Shown here in pieces: positions 54,507-64,000 of a stretch of 64,000 bases of DNA. Position 1 is the stretch's first letter; each line of letters starts with the position of its first letter. This DNA comes from Mucilaginibacter robiniae (GTDB lineage Bacteria > Bacteroidota > Bacteroidia > Sphingobacteriales > Sphingobacteriaceae). The DNA lies in assembly GCF_012849215.1 (NCBI RefSeq), contig NZ_CP051682.1:3720001-3784000 (forward strand), in the 5' to 3' direction. The notes below the pieces were generated by a model. The model did no database searches and was not told the origin of the DNA. It was given only the letters and a program-made list of their open reading frames with translations. A program made the position numbers and the translations under genes.

Positions 54507-54655
54507 AACCGCAGTTAAATTTTTAAGTTTCACTGGCAAGCAAAGGCCATTGGCTATAGTACAGTTATAGGTCTGCATGATGTTGAGCAGGCAATTAACT
54601 GGCACGCCGAAGACCCGAAAGCGCAGACGCTTAAATATTTAGTTGCGGTTTTTTT
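54507..54655 (+). ncRNA. ssrS: Likely 6S RNA
   Basis: Between zapA and rny, AACCGCAGTTAAATTTTTAAG (positions 54507-54527) can pair with the 3' segment ending TTAGTTGCGGTT (54630-54650), closing a rod-like structure of about 144 bases, followed by a T tract. No protein fits. The zapA neighbourhood is the known location of ssrS in gammaproteobacteria, and a long closed rod with a T tail matches 6S RNA, which sequesters RNA polymerase. A specific model search is needed to confirm it. Confidence 0.65.
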
Positions 54656-54671
54656 ATATACATACCAAATT

Positions 54672-56234
54672 ATGAACATTTTATATATCATCATTGGCCT
54701 ATTGATAGGTGCTATTATCGGCATCCTCATTGGCCGCTACCTGCTCAGGAAACTGTTTAAGGAGCAGGAGATAGCAGCGCAAACCAAAGTCAAGAAAATA
54801 TTGAAAGACGCGGAAAATAATGCTGAAATTTTAAAGAAAAATAAGCTGCTGGAAGCTAAAGAGAAGTTTTTACAATTGAAAACTGAACATGAGCAGGAAG
54901 TAAACACTAAAAACAACTCTATCAGCCAGCGCGAAAACTCTATCAAGCAAAAAGAACAATCACTAAATTCTAAGCTGGAAAACGCGAGCCGCAAAGATCA
55001 TGAACTGGATAATGTACGCAAGAACCTGGAAAAACAAACCGACTTGGTACATAAAAAACAGGAAGAGGTAGAGCATTTAAAACAGCAGCATGTACAACAA
55101 CTGGAAGCTATTGCGGGCCTTACTGCCGAAGAAGCTAAAAACCAGTTGGTAGATACACTGCGTGAAGAAGCCCGTACCAAAGCCATGATACAAATTAAAG
55201 ATATTGTGGATGAAGCTAAGCTGACCGCTACTAAAGAAGCCAAGAAAGTAGTTATACAAACCATACAGCGTACCGCTACTGAAAGCGCGATTGAAAACAC
55301 CGTATCAATTTTCAATATTGAAAATGACGAAATTAAAGGCCGTATTATAGGTCGTGAAGGTCGTAATATTCGTGCGCTGGAAGCGGCAACTGGTATTGAG
55401 ATTATTGTGGATGATACACCGGAAGCTATCATTTTATCAGGCTTTGACCCGGTACGTCGTGAAATTGCCCGGTTAGCTATGCACCGTCTGGTTACTGATG
55501 GCCGTATTCACCCGGCTCGTATTGAAGAGGTAGTAGCTAAAACCCGCAAGCAGATTGAAGAAGAAATTGTTGAGATAGGCGAGCGTACCGTAATTGACTT
55601 GGGTATTCATGGTTTACATCCTGAATTGATCCGGATGGTGGGTCGTATGCGCTATCGTTCATCTTACGGCCAAAACCTGTTGCAGCACTCTCGTGAGGTA
55701 GCTAACTTCTGTGCTACGATGGCTGCCGAGTTGGGCTTGAATGTTAAACTAGCTAAACGTGCCGGTTTACTGCATGATATTGGCAAAGTGCCTGATGATA
55801 ATCCTGAATTGCCTCACGCTATATTAGGTATGCAACTGGCTGAAAAGTATAAAGAACATCCGGAAGTATGTAACGCCATCGGTGCTCACCATGACGAAAT
55901 TGAAATGACTTCCATGATTTCGCCTATTGTGCAGGCTTGCGATGCTATATCAGGTGCCCGTCCGGGTGCTCGCCGTGAGGTGGTGGAAAGCTACATCAAA
56001 CGTTTAAAAGAGCTGGAAGAGCTGGCTTTATCATACCCAGGTGTGGAAAAAACATTTGCTATACAGGCTGGCCGCGAACTACGTGTAGTAGTAGAGAGTG
56101 AAAAGGTAAGTGATGCACAATCAGAAGTATTAGCTGCTGATATTTCAAACCGTATCCAAACCGAAATGACTTATCCTGGTCAAATTAAGGTAACTGTAAT
56201 TCGTGAAACACGTTCAGTAGCCTTTGCTAAGTAA
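54672..56234 (+). CDS. rny: Ribonuclease Y
   Basis: This 520-residue endoribonuclease has an N-terminal membrane anchor (residues 1-22, [18 protein letters not shown]), a long coiled-coil (about 28-165), a KH domain with [20 protein letters not shown], and an HD domain with [11 protein letters not shown] and AHHDEIE. It initiates mRNA decay at the membrane (family knowledge). Confidence 0.96.
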   Translation: MNILYIIIGLLIGAIIGILIGRYLLRKLFKEQEIAAQTKVKKILKDAENNAEILKKNKLLEAKEKFLQLKTEHEQEVNTKNNSISQRENSIKQKEQSLNSKLENASRKDHELDNVRKNLEKQTDLVHKKQEEVEHLKQQHVQQLEAIAGLTAEEAKNQLVDTLREEARTKAMIQIKDIVDEAKLTATKEAKKVVIQTIQRTATESAIENTVSIFNIENDEIKGRIIGREGRNIRALEAATGIEIIVDDTPEAIILSGFDPVRREIARLAMHRLVTDGRIHPARIEEVVAKTRKQIEEEIVEIGERTVIDLGIHGLHPELIRMVGRMRYRSSYGQNLLQHSREVANFCATMAAELGLNVKLAKRAGLLHDIGKVPDDNPELPHAILGMQLAEKYKEHPEVCNAIGAHHDEIEMTSMISPIVQACDAISGARPGARREVVESYIKRLKELEELALSYPGVEKTFAIQAGRELRVVVESEKVSDAQSEVLAADISNRIQTEMTYPGQIKVTVIRETRSVAFAK

Positions 56235-56255
56235 AATTTAGTTAAAACTCATATT

Positions 56256-56284
56256 AAAGCGGCAAGTTATATTCTTGCCGCTTT
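56256..56284. terminator. Terminator of rny
   Basis: AAAGCGGCAAG and CTTGCCGCTTT form an 11-bp stem followed by a T tract, 21 bp after the rny stop. Confidence 0.88.
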
Positions 56285-56310
56285 TTTTGTACCAAATTCG
56301 TATTGTGTTT

Positions 56311-56811
56311 ATGAAACCTACAGAAGTACGTCCTATCGACCAATATTTCCAAACCTTCAACCAAACTCATCAAAATAAAACCAACCGGATTATACAATGT
56401 ATTTGCCTGCCACTTTTGCTGTTCAGTATAATTGGGTTGGCATGGGCTATACCTTTTCCGCATTTAGGCTTTTTAGGGACATATAATGGTTATATTAACT
56501 GGGCTTCTATACTAATTGCTGTACTAATCTATTATTACCTGAAACTTTCTCCGATGTTGTCTTATGTCATGTTATTGATATTGTTCGCATTTTCATATGG
56601 CATTATCGAGCTGCAGCAATGGGAGGGTACAGGCGGGCCGGCTTTAGCTTTTACCAGTGTTACCTTATTGATTATAGCTGTAGCCGGATTAATAATCGGG
56701 CAAAGAAAGGAAAAGCTGCAACATGTACTGGTGCTTAATTGGAAGCTGCTGCTAATTGGCCCGTTATGGTTAATTCATCTGCTCTTGAAGAAAGCCAACA
56801 TAAAATATTAA
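56311..56811 (+). CDS. DUF962/Mpo1-like membrane protein
   Basis: The product is 166 residues from ATG 56311 (MKPTEVRPIDQYFQTFNQTH); the frame opens earlier at 56275 within the terminator. It has four helices and the family motifs NQTHQNKTNRIIQCICLPLL and YGIIELQQWEGTGGPALAFT. DUF962 proteins related to yeast Mpo1 are Fe-dependent 2-hydroxy fatty acid dioxygenases; here the His residue in THQN fits. Confidence 0.82.
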   Translation: MKPTEVRPIDQYFQTFNQTHQNKTNRIIQCICLPLLLFSIIGLAWAIPFPHLGFLGTYNGYINWASILIAVLIYYYLKLSPMLSYVMLLILFAFSYGIIELQQWEGTGGPALAFTSVTLLIIAVAGLIIGQRKEKLQHVLVLNWKLLLIGPLWLIHLLLKKANIKY

Positions 56812-57009
56812 ACTTTTATCTTTTTCATTCTTCGCCTTAACTAATTCGGTTGCCAATCCGTATTAGGTTAAAAGATTATAAGTATAACTGCTTATTAGTT
56901 ATCAAATGGATAATAGTAATAGGTAGTTGTTTCAATTAACTTATACCTGTGTAAGTGAATGAGTAATTTTATTACTCGGTTTTTATACAGGTCAGTTGTT
57001 GTAAGGCGA

Positions 57010-57573
57010 ATGCTCGATACCCTGATTACATCAAAAACCCGGATCAAATTACTGTTAAAGTTCTTCCTGAACAGTAATAACAGATCGTATTTACGGGAGC
57101 TGGAAGCCGAATTTGGTGAATCAACCAATGCTATAAGGGTAGAGTTAAACCGCCTGGAAGAGGCTGGTTTGTTAGTTTCTTTTGCTGAAGGTAACAAGAA
57201 GATTTACCAAGCTAATAAAAATCATTCTGTATTTAATGACATTCATAACCTGCTCATCAAGTTTGTAGGTATTGATGAAATCATAGAAAAAGTATTGCGC
57301 CGAATAGGAGACCTGCAATCGGCTTACATTACTGGCGATTTTGCCCGTGGTATTGATAGCAAACAGATGGACTTGCTATTGGTAGGACATCAGCTTAACG
57401 AAAAATACATAGCCGGCTTAGTGGAAAAGGTAGAGGGGTTGGTACGCCGAAAAGTTAATTGGTTGGTGCTGGAAGAAAAAAACGCAGGCGCTTATCTGGC
57501 TCAGTATCCGCATTTACTGATTTGGCATGTAAATCAGTCACAACAAACAGTTAATCATTATTCGTATAAATAA
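57010..57573 (+). CDS. Winged-helix regulator with nucleotidyltransferase-like domain
   Basis: From ATG 57010 (MLDTLITSKTRIKLLLKFFL) the product is 187 residues. The frame continues upstream to 56959, but homologues that I know begin here. Residues about 10-75 form a winged helix (YLRELEAEFGESTNAIRVEL, NRLEEAGLLVSFAEGNKKIY); the C-terminal part has YITGDFARGIDSKQMDLLLVG-like spacing of Pol-beta nucleotidyltransferases (split here: YITGDFARG and MDLLLVG). It lies 20 bp ahead of the exporter genes and is often found at Bacteroidota polysaccharide clusters, so it likely controls the locus. Confidence 0.8.
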   Translation: MLDTLITSKTRIKLLLKFFLNSNNRSYLRELEAEFGESTNAIRVELNRLEEAGLLVSFAEGNKKIYQANKNHSVFNDIHNLLIKFVGIDEIIEKVLRRIGDLQSAYITGDFARGIDSKQMDLLLVGHQLNEKYIAGLVEKVEGLVRRKVNWLVLEEKNAGAYLAQYPHLLIWHVNQSQQTVNHYSYK

Positions 57574-57592
57574 TCACTTAATTAACAACAAC

Positions 57593-58444
57593 ATGAGTAC
57601 CACTGCCGAAGACTGGGACATCGAACTCAAACCTCAAGACAATGTATTCAATTTGCACTTAAAAGATGTGTGGAACTACCGCGATCTTTTATGGCTGTTG
57701 GTACGGCGCGACTTTGTGTCTTTTTACAAGCAGACCATTTTTGGCCCGATATGGTTCTTTATCCAACCCATATTTACTACCATAACCTTCACCATTATAT
57801 TTGGTAATCTGGCCAAAATCAGTACCAGTGGCGCGCCTGCTCCCTTGTTTTACATGGCTGGTACTGTATCCTGGAACTATTTTGCTGACTGTTTAAATAA
57901 AACCTCTACGGTATTCAGGGATAATGCGAACATTTTCGGGAAGGTTTACTTTCCGAGGTTAATTATGCCGCTGAGTATCATATTTTCTAACTTGGTTAAG
58001 TTTGGTGTGCAACTAACCTTGTTTGTGGTATTAATGGTGTATTACCTGTTTCAGGGTAACCGCATTGAGCCTAACTGGTATATGTTGCTTTTCCCGCTTA
58101 TTATTGTGCTAATGGCTGGTATGGGTTTAGGGTTGGGCTTAATTATTACAGCATTAACTACCAAATACCGCGATTTGGTGTTCCTGGTAACTTTTGGTGT
58201 GCAACTGTTAATGTATGCTACACCGGTTATTTATCCTTTATCTACCGCGCCTGAAAAATATCGTGATTTAATCGCATTAAACCCGTTGAGCGGTTTGATT
58301 GAAACCATCCGCTATGGGTTTTTAGGTACTGGTCAGTTCTACCCGGGGGCATTTGCCTATAGTGTAGTAGCCAGCATCGTGATATTTTTCTTGGGTTTGG
58401 TTGTGTTTAACCGGGTTGAAAAGAACTTCGTTGATACGGTTTAA
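57593..58444 (+). CDS. wzm: ABC transporter permease, O-antigen/polysaccharide export (Wzm-like)
   Basis: This 283-residue membrane protein has six helices and the ABC2 type pattern: LLWLLVRRDFVSFYKQTIFG near residue 33, PLFYMAGTVSWNYFADCLNK, and IEPNWYMLLFPLIIVLMAGM. It pairs with the ATPase at 58466 to move lipid-linked polysaccharide to the periplasm. Confidence 0.9.
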   Translation: MSTTAEDWDIELKPQDNVFNLHLKDVWNYRDLLWLLVRRDFVSFYKQTIFGPIWFFIQPIFTTITFTIIFGNLAKISTSGAPAPLFYMAGTVSWNYFADCLNKTSTVFRDNANIFGKVYFPRLIMPLSIIFSNLVKFGVQLTLFVVLMVYYLFQGNRIEPNWYMLLFPLIIVLMAGMGLGLGLIITALTTKYRDLVFLVTFGVQLLMYATPVIYPLSTAPEKYRDLIALNPLSGLIETIRYGFLGTGQFYPGAFAYSVVASIVIFFLGLVVFNRVEKNFVDTV

Positions 58445-58465
58445 TAATTTAGTATAAGTACAGGA

Positions 58466-59725
58466 ATGAGCAAGATTGCTATAAAAGCAGAAAACTTAAG
58501 CAAAGCCTACCAGTTAGGCGAGTTCAGCACGGGTACACTGAGCCGGGATATTCAGCGCCGCATTGCTTTAATGCGCGGTAAAGAAGACCCTTACCTGAAA
58601 ATAGGGGAAACCAACGATCGTACCAGTAAAGGCGCTAGCGACATTGTATGGAGCTTAAAAGATATCAACTTCGAAATTAATCAGGGCGATGCTGTTGGTG
58701 TGATTGGACGGAACGGCGCAGGTAAAAGTACGTTACTAAAAGTATTAAGCCGTGTAACTACGCCAAGTACCGGTTCTATCAAAATAAAAGGGCGTGTAGC
58801 CAGTTTGCTGGAAGTAGGTACTGGTTTCCATCCGGAGTTAACCGGGCGCGAAAACATCTTTCTGAACGGTGCTATTTTAGGTATGCGCAAACACGAGATC
58901 AAAAAGCATTTTGATGCTATCGTTGATTTTGCTGGGGTGGAGCGTTACATCGATACACCAGTAAAGCGTTACTCAAGCGGTATGTACGTGCGTTTGGCCT
59001 TTGCAGTAGCTGCACACCTCGAATCAGAAATCTTGATTGTGGATGAGGTGCTGGCTGTAGGCGATGCTGAATTTCAGAAGAAATGCTTGGGGAAAATGGG
59101 TGACGTAAATAAAGGCGAAGGTCGTACAGTTTTATTTGTAAGCCATAGCATGCAATCTATAGCCGCGTTAACTACCAAAACTTTGCTGCTCAGCAATGGC
59201 TCTATCGCCTTTGAAGGTAATACACAAACCGGTATAAAAAAGTATTATGAGTATAAAGGTCAGCAATCGTTAGTTTACACCAATCAGCCTTCTTCTGATG
59301 CGCCAGTGATTACCAAAGTAACTGTTAATACTTCCGAAGCCAATAACCTGCATTTGCAAGGTAAGCCGTTAAAAATAGATTTCGAGATTAACACGCCTTA
59401 CCCCATTGGTGAAGCAATATTTTCCTTCTTAATTCTAAATTCTTCACAGGTAAAGGTAGCGCACGTATTAGTGAGAGATGATGAAATGTCGTTATGCCGC
59501 GAAACTGGTGTGCACAAATTTAGCTGTAGCTTTCCGCAGTTGCGCTTATACCCGGATAACTATTCATTAATCATCAACTTTTCCGATCACCGGTCGGGTA
59601 AAAAGTTTGAGGTGCTGGAGGGAATATGTCCGTTCGAGGTACAGGTACATGAGCTTAGAAAATACTACTGGTACCCGAATGCAGCTACTTATGTAGAAGA
59701 TCACGTATGGCAATTAGAAAGCTAG
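58466..59725 (+). CDS. wzt: ABC transporter ATPase with Wzt-type C-terminal domain
   Basis: This 419-residue protein has Walker A GRNGAGKSTLLKVL at about residues 79-92, the signature YSSGMYVRLAFAVAAHL, and Walker B ILIVDEVLAVGD, then a C-terminal Wzt_C beta-domain (about 265-415) that in O-antigen exporters recognises the cap of the chain. It lies 21 bp after the permease. Confidence 0.92.
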   Translation: MSKIAIKAENLSKAYQLGEFSTGTLSRDIQRRIALMRGKEDPYLKIGETNDRTSKGASDIVWSLKDINFEINQGDAVGVIGRNGAGKSTLLKVLSRVTTPSTGSIKIKGRVASLLEVGTGFHPELTGRENIFLNGAILGMRKHEIKKHFDAIVDFAGVERYIDTPVKRYSSGMYVRLAFAVAAHLESEILIVDEVLAVGDAEFQKKCLGKMGDVNKGEGRTVLFVSHSMQSIAALTTKTLLLSNGSIAFEGNTQTGIKKYYEYKGQQSLVYTNQPSSDAPVITKVTVNTSEANNLHLQGKPLKIDFEINTPYPIGEAIFSFLILNSSQVKVAHVLVRDDEMSLCRETGVHKFSCSFPQLRLYPDNYSLIINFSDHRSGKKFEVLEGICPFEVQVHELRKYYWYPNAATYVEDHVWQLES

Positions 59726-59735
59726 ACCTAAAGTT

Positions 59736-60296
59736 ATGTTATTGAAGCTGCACGAATACTTTTACAAGAAGATAAACAACCTCAAACGGGCACAACTATT
59801 TAACGATAAAAGGTATAATGTTCAGGTAGCTTCTTCCTTTAAGTTTAATTTTCATTTAAGTCAGTTTACCATAAAAGCAAACGGTGCTTTTGTGGCTGCC
59901 AAAAACGTGGTTTTTAGAGAGTACTGTAGCATACTCATCGGTGATAAGGCTCAACTTACTTTGGGCGAAAATGTGTTTTTCAATCGGTACTCCTCTATCA
60001 ATTGTTTTGGTACCATCACCATTGGCGACAACAGTATTTTTGGCGAAGGTGTAAAGCTGTACGATCATAATCATCAGTTCAGAGCATCCGATCGGCCAAT
60101 ATGGGATCAGGGTTATAAGATTGGGAGCATTACCATTGGCAAAAACTGCTGGGTGGGTGCTAACGTAACCATCCTCAACAATGTAACCATTGGCGATAAT
60201 GTAGTTATTGGTGCTGGTTGCCTTATTTATAAAGATGTACCCTCCAATTGCATAGTTAAAAACAAAGTTGACCACTTGGTGGAAGCATACCGGTAG
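59736..60296 (+). CDS. Acyltransferase, hexapeptide repeats
   Basis: This 186-residue protein has left-handed beta-helix repeats from about residue 65 to 175 (IGDKAQLTLGENVFF, ITIGDNSIFGEGVKLYDHNH, ITIGKNCWVGANVTILNNVT, VVIGAGCLIYKDV). The LYDHNH motif supports acetyltransferases acting on sugars. It follows the exporter and probably decorates the polysaccharide. Confidence 0.85.
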   Translation: MLLKLHEYFYKKINNLKRAQLFNDKRYNVQVASSFKFNFHLSQFTIKANGAFVAAKNVVFREYCSILIGDKAQLTLGENVFFNRYSSINCFGTITIGDNSIFGEGVKLYDHNHQFRASDRPIWDQGYKIGSITIGKNCWVGANVTILNNVTIGDNVVIGAGCLIYKDVPSNCIVKNKVDHLVEAYR

Positions 60297-60347
60297 TGCA
60301 TAAAGCTCTGTAGTCGTATTAATGTGTTTTAGTTTAGGTTATTTAAC

Positions 60348-61457
60348 ATGTCTAGTCCAATCAACTTAGCCATATTCTCGCCCAATGCCAATGCTTATTC
60401 TGAAACGTTTATTCAGGCGCATAAGCAGCTACCCTTTCAGGTAAAGTATTATTATGATGGTTTCGTACCTAAGGCATTAGAGGGTAAAGGGAAGTTAAGT
60501 AACAATGCGCTGGTTAATCGGGTAGTGAGCAAGTTAAAGCCATTGCCACCCAATACCTCTTACAGCGAGCGAAATCTGGAAAAATCATTACTCGAAAATA
60601 AGATCAACTGTGTGTTGGCCGAATATGGAACTACAGCAGCCGAAAGCTTGAATGTGATTAGACGGTTGAACTTGCCACTCATTGTACATTTTCATGGTTA
60701 TGATGCCAGTAAGTACGATATTATAGAAAAATACCGGGGTAAATACACAGAAATATTTACCTACGCCAAGGCCATCATTGCGGTATCAAAACGCATGTAT
60801 AATGATTTACAGGCTTTAGGTTGCCCTACCTATAAGTTGCATTTAATTACTTATGGTACTAATCCTGATTTTTTCGCTTTAAAGCCTACTTATACTAAGC
60901 CGCACTTTGTGGGGGTGGGTAGGTTTGTAGATAAAAAAGCGCCTTACCTGACCTTAGCTGCCTTGAAGGAAGTGGTTAAAGTTCATCCTGATGTGGTATT
61001 AAACTTAGGAGGAACAGGGCCGCTACTCAATACCTGCATGAACCTGGCTAAGCTGTGGAATATTGAGGCGAATGTAAACTTTAAAGGTATCATGAATCCG
61101 GCAGATGTAATGAGGATGTTTGAGGATGCATTAGGCTTTGTACAGCATTCTGTTAGGGCAAGTGATGGTGATTCGGAAGGTACGCCGGTAGCTGTGATCG
61201 AAGCTAGCGCTGCTGGTTTGCCGGTTATTGCCAGTCGGCATGCAGGCATACCTGATGTAGTTATAGAGAATGAAACCGGTTTGCTTTTTGACGAGCTAGA
61301 TGTGGATACGATGACTAAGCACATGATTAGCTTATTGGATGATGCATCTTTAGCGGAAAGCTTGGGTAAAAAAGGACGACAAAATATACAGAACAATTAC
61401 ACGCTTGATCAGCACTTGGCAAAAATTACAGATTTGGTAAACAGCTCAGTCAACTAG
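60348..61457 (+). CDS. Family 4 glycosyltransferase (GT-B)
   Basis: This 369-residue protein has IVHFHGYDASKYD near residue 108-120, VGVGRFVDKKAPYLTLAALK, and the donor-binding DSEGTPVAVIEASAAGLPVIA with HAGIPDVVI. This is a GT4-type retaining enzyme. The donor sugar is unknown. Confidence 0.92.
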   Translation: MSSPINLAIFSPNANAYSETFIQAHKQLPFQVKYYYDGFVPKALEGKGKLSNNALVNRVVSKLKPLPPNTSYSERNLEKSLLENKINCVLAEYGTTAAESLNVIRRLNLPLIVHFHGYDASKYDIIEKYRGKYTEIFTYAKAIIAVSKRMYNDLQALGCPTYKLHLITYGTNPDFFALKPTYTKPHFVGVGRFVDKKAPYLTLAALKEVVKVHPDVVLNLGGTGPLLNTCMNLAKLWNIEANVNFKGIMNPADVMRMFEDALGFVQHSVRASDGDSEGTPVAVIEASAAGLPVIASRHAGIPDVVIENETGLLFDELDVDTMTKHMISLLDDASLAESLGKKGRQNIQNNYTLDQHLAKITDLVNSSVN

Positions 61458-61493
61458 TTAAACGTTTAAACTGAACATTATTGAGATAAAACT

Positions 61494-62519
61494 ATGCCAG
61501 AAGTATCTATAGTAGTACCTGCTTATAACCGGGCCGATGTAATTGCCGAAACGTTAGATTCGGTAATGAACCAGGATTTTACCGATTGGGAATGCCTGAT
61601 TATCGACGATCATTCTACTGATATTACAGCTCAGATTTGCGCAGATTATGTGGCACGTGATAGCCGTTTTCAGTTTTACCTGAACAAGCGGAGTAAAGGT
61701 GCGCAAGGGGCTCGTAATACCGGCATCGATAAAGCTACAGGCAAATACGTAATCTTTCTGGATTCGGATGATTTGCTCGGTTCCCATTGTTTGAGTAATC
61801 GACTGGCCTTTGCAGAACAGAACCCTGGCTATAATTATTACTGCTTCGCAACTGCTGTATTTAAAAAGGTTCCTTACGATACTGATAAGCTGTGGAACTA
61901 TCTAAATACAAATGACAACGACCTGATTCGGTTTTTAAGGCAGGACATGCCTTGGCATACCAGTGGTGTGCTATGGAAAAGGGAAGTCTTACAGGCAATT
62001 AAAGGATGGGATGAAAAGGTATCTATCTGGCAGGACTGGGATTTGCATGTGAATGCTTTATTGAATAAAAAGCTGACTTATCTCAAAAGCACAAATGAAG
62101 CCGTTGATTCTTTTTACCGTAAGGATAACAGTGAAAAAGCAATTAGCAGTACTGAATATGCCGGTAAAAGCTTTAAAACCAAACTTTATTTAATTGAGAA
62201 ATATGCTGAACTACTCCCATTGAAATCTGAAGAGGTAAGATTTGAGTTTGCTAAATTGATTTACCGCATTGCCGACCAAACCTTCAGATACTTTGATAAA
62301 GATGTAGCTATTCAACTATTAAGAAAATGGATGGTGAAGCTAGGTTACTCTAATTTGTTTAGTAAAAGCTGGGTTTGGTATATGAAGGTAAAACTTGATA
62401 AATCATCTCATCAATTGCTTAAAAAGGGGGCAGCCATTATTCCTATATTATATAGAAAGAAAACTTTGCTCTACAATAAACGCCATCATTTAACCGCAAC
62501 ACTAAGTTCTGCAAAATAA
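61494..62519 (+). CDS. Family 2 glycosyltransferase
   Basis: This 341-residue GT-A protein has SIVVPAYNRADVIAETLDSV at residues 4-23, LIIDDHSTD, KYVIFLDSDDLLG (DxD at about residues 91-94), and a WQDWDLHVNAL segment typical of this family. It is the last gene of the polysaccharide cluster. Confidence 0.92.
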   Translation: MPEVSIVVPAYNRADVIAETLDSVMNQDFTDWECLIIDDHSTDITAQICADYVARDSRFQFYLNKRSKGAQGARNTGIDKATGKYVIFLDSDDLLGSHCLSNRLAFAEQNPGYNYYCFATAVFKKVPYDTDKLWNYLNTNDNDLIRFLRQDMPWHTSGVLWKREVLQAIKGWDEKVSIWQDWDLHVNALLNKKLTYLKSTNEAVDSFYRKDNSEKAISSTEYAGKSFKTKLYLIEKYAELLPLKSEEVRFEFAKLIYRIADQTFRYFDKDVAIQLLRKWMVKLGYSNLFSKSWVWYMKVKLDKSSHQLLKKGAAIIPILYRKKTLLYNKRHHLTATLSSAK

Positions 62520-62644
62520 GTTGTGCCAAAATTCAATAATTATCTAACCTTTAGTTAACGTTAAGAATTCTACAATATCATAATCTTATATTAATATAGG
62601 CTTAACATGTAAGCTGAACCTTTGTGGTCAAATAGTTGACTACA

Positions 62645-64000
62645 ATGAAGAAACTTTACTTTATCCTATTATCCATTTTTCTGCTAGGCGCGGTCACGCA
62701 AAGCCGGGCGCAGATTACCAGCGCTTTCATTAGCGGTAAGGTTACTGATGCTAAAGGCATCACCTTGCCGGGCGTTACCATATCGGTGTTGAATGCCAGC
62801 ACCGGTACCCGCTATGGTGCACAAACCAATGCAGACGGACGTTACTCCATCCCTAACATCAATCCGGGTGGCCCTTATACTATCACAGCCTCGTTTGTAG
62901 GCTTTAAATCAGAAGAGCGTCCTGGTCTTACTTTAAGCTTAGGCAATGCTACTTATAATTTTGTGTTAACTGACCAAAGCACCACGTTAAAAGAAGTAAC
63001 TGTTAGGTCAACAGCAGGCGGTACCCGTACAGGTGCCAGCACCCGTATCAACCAGAACCAAATACGTACACTGCCTTCTATCAACCGTAACCTTCAGGAT
63101 TTAACCCGTACTACCCCGCAAAGCAGCAATAACTCGTTTCAAGGTACTAACTTCCGTTACAATAACGTAACGCTGGATGGTGCCATTAATAATGATGCGA
63201 TTGGCTTTAGCCCATCATTAGGTGGTCAAACTAATACTTCCGGCCAGGTAGGTAGCAGTACCCGTACCAACCCAGTATCTATGGATGCTATTCAGGATAT
63301 TCAGGTTTATGTGGCACCTTATGATATCAAAATCGGTAACGTATTAGGTGGTAGTATTAACGCTGTGACCCGTAGTGGTACTAATGATTTTACCGGTTCA
63401 GTTTACAGCTATGGCCGTGGCGCTTTCCTGGTAGGTCCGAACAACGCACCTACAGCAGCTGGCGGTGATAAATCAAAAGAACCAAGCAGCTTTCATGATT
63501 ATCAAGTAGGTGCCCGTTTAGGTTTCCCTATTATTAAAAATAAATTGTTCTTCTTTACCAACGAGGAGATCAACCGTCGTCAAGATCCGGTAATTTCAGG
63601 TGCTGGTACTGCTGGTTCAGCCAAAATTCTGAGCTTAACTGATGCACAGAATATTGCCAGAGTGTTTAACCAATACACAGGTCTAAGCGCTGGTACTTAT
63701 GATAATACGACTATATTCTCTAACTCTAACAAGTTCTTTAACCGTTTAGACTGGAACATTAACGACAAAAACCAGTTAACGTTGCGTAATAACACGATCT
63801 CTTCAACAGCTACTAATCTGGAGCGTGATCAATCTAACTTCCGTTTTAGTGGTATTGACTATACCTCTCATAACAATTCTACTTCAACCGTAGCCGAGTT
63901 AAAATCTAGATTTTCAAACAGCTTGAACAATAGCTTGCTGGTAGGTTATTCTAACGTACACGATTATCGCGATCCGAACTCTAATCCTTCATTACCGCAA
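62645..64000 (+). CDS. TonB-dependent receptor, Oar-like (partial, runs off right edge)
   Basis: At least 452 residues are seen without a stop. It has a signal peptide MKKLYFILLSIFLLGAVTQS and a carboxypeptidase-regulatory domain (about 28-110: FISGKVTDAKGITLPGVTIS, TNADGRYSIPNINPGGPYTI). A TonB plug with RTLPSINRNLQDLTRTTPQS follows, then GGSINAVTRSGTNDFTGSVY and the barrel start. The layout matches Oar/adhesin-like TonB receptors. It is separated by 125 bp from the glycosyltransferase. Confidence 0.92.
   Translation, partial: MKKLYFILLSIFLLGAVTQSRAQITSAFISGKVTDAKGITLPGVTISVLNASTGTRYGAQTNADGRYSIPNINPGGPYTITASFVGFKSEERPGLTLSLGNATYNFVLTDQSTTLKEVTVRSTAGGTRTGASTRINQNQIRTLPSINRNLQDLTRTTPQSSNNSFQGTNFRYNNVTLDGAINNDAIGFSPSLGGQTNTSGQVGSSTRTNPVSMDAIQDIQVYVAPYDIKIGNVLGGSINAVTRSGTNDFTGSVYSYGRGAFLVGPNNAPTAAGGDKSKEPSSFHDYQVGARLGFPIIKNKLFFFTNEEINRRQDPVISGAGTAGSAKILSLTDAQNIARVFNQYTGLSAGTYDNTTIFSNSNKFFNRLDWNINDKNQLTLRNNTISSTATNLERDQSNFRFSGIDYTSHNNSTSTVAELKSRFSNSLNNSLLVGYSNVHDYRDPNSNPSLPQ

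Noticed and set aside
1..64000. CRISPR array
   Set aside because: No set of regularly spaced direct repeats was seen.

Overview
The window reads as chromosomal DNA of a Bacteroidota member, most likely Sphingobacteriaceae (Mucilaginibacter/Pedobacter-like). This is inferred from the gene content (paired-domain TonB receptors, DUF1573, GH3 family, fused 2-oxoacid dehydrogenase E1, ribonuclease Y with ZapA), TTTG/TAnnTTTG promoters, and a tmRNA whose tag ends in NGENNYALAA. No rRNA, tRNA or CRISPR array was seen.

The window has two halves that meet at the tmRNA gene (ssrA, 33520-33884, minus strand). The left half (1 to about 33.5 kb) looks like accessory DNA. A tyrosine integrase (32054-33271) sits next to the 3' end of ssrA, a classic integration site, so I read the left half as an integrated island whose far end lies outside the window. 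Its first 15.5 kb is rich in damaged genes: an in-frame TAG in the leftmost gene, frameshifts in a DUF3828-like gene, a histone H1-like gene, an ABC-F ATPase and a quinone oxidoreductase, a decayed ssb, a truncated zeta toxin, and an IS3-family element with several frameshifts. From 14 to 31 kb lies an intact, regulator-dense block of redox enzymes: SDRs, NmrA-like proteins, a nitroreductase, an Old Yellow Enzyme, a PobA-like flavin monooxygenase and a reductase/epimerase. They are interleaved with Crp/Fnr, AraC and HxlR regulators. It looks like a set of small substrate- or stress-inducible modules acting on quinones, enones or aromatic compounds (inference). An ORF6N-domain gene flanked by two related palindromes lies between this block and the integrase.

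The right half (33.9-64 kb) is core-like and shows no damaged gene. In order it has: aminotransferase, DUF1573 protein, fused 2-oxoacid dehydrogenase E1, a TonB siderophore receptor with a PepSY membrane protein (strong promoter upstream), nitroreductase, AI-2E transporter, dxr-rseP, GH3 protein, membrane protein, glycosyltransferase, pheT, a coiled-coil protein with zapA, a likely 6S RNA, rny, and a DUF962/Mpo1-like protein. It closes with a surface-polysaccharide cluster: a HTH regulator, Wzm/Wzt-type ABC exporter, acyltransferase and two glycosyltransferases, then the 5' part of an Oar-like TonB receptor that runs off the right edge.
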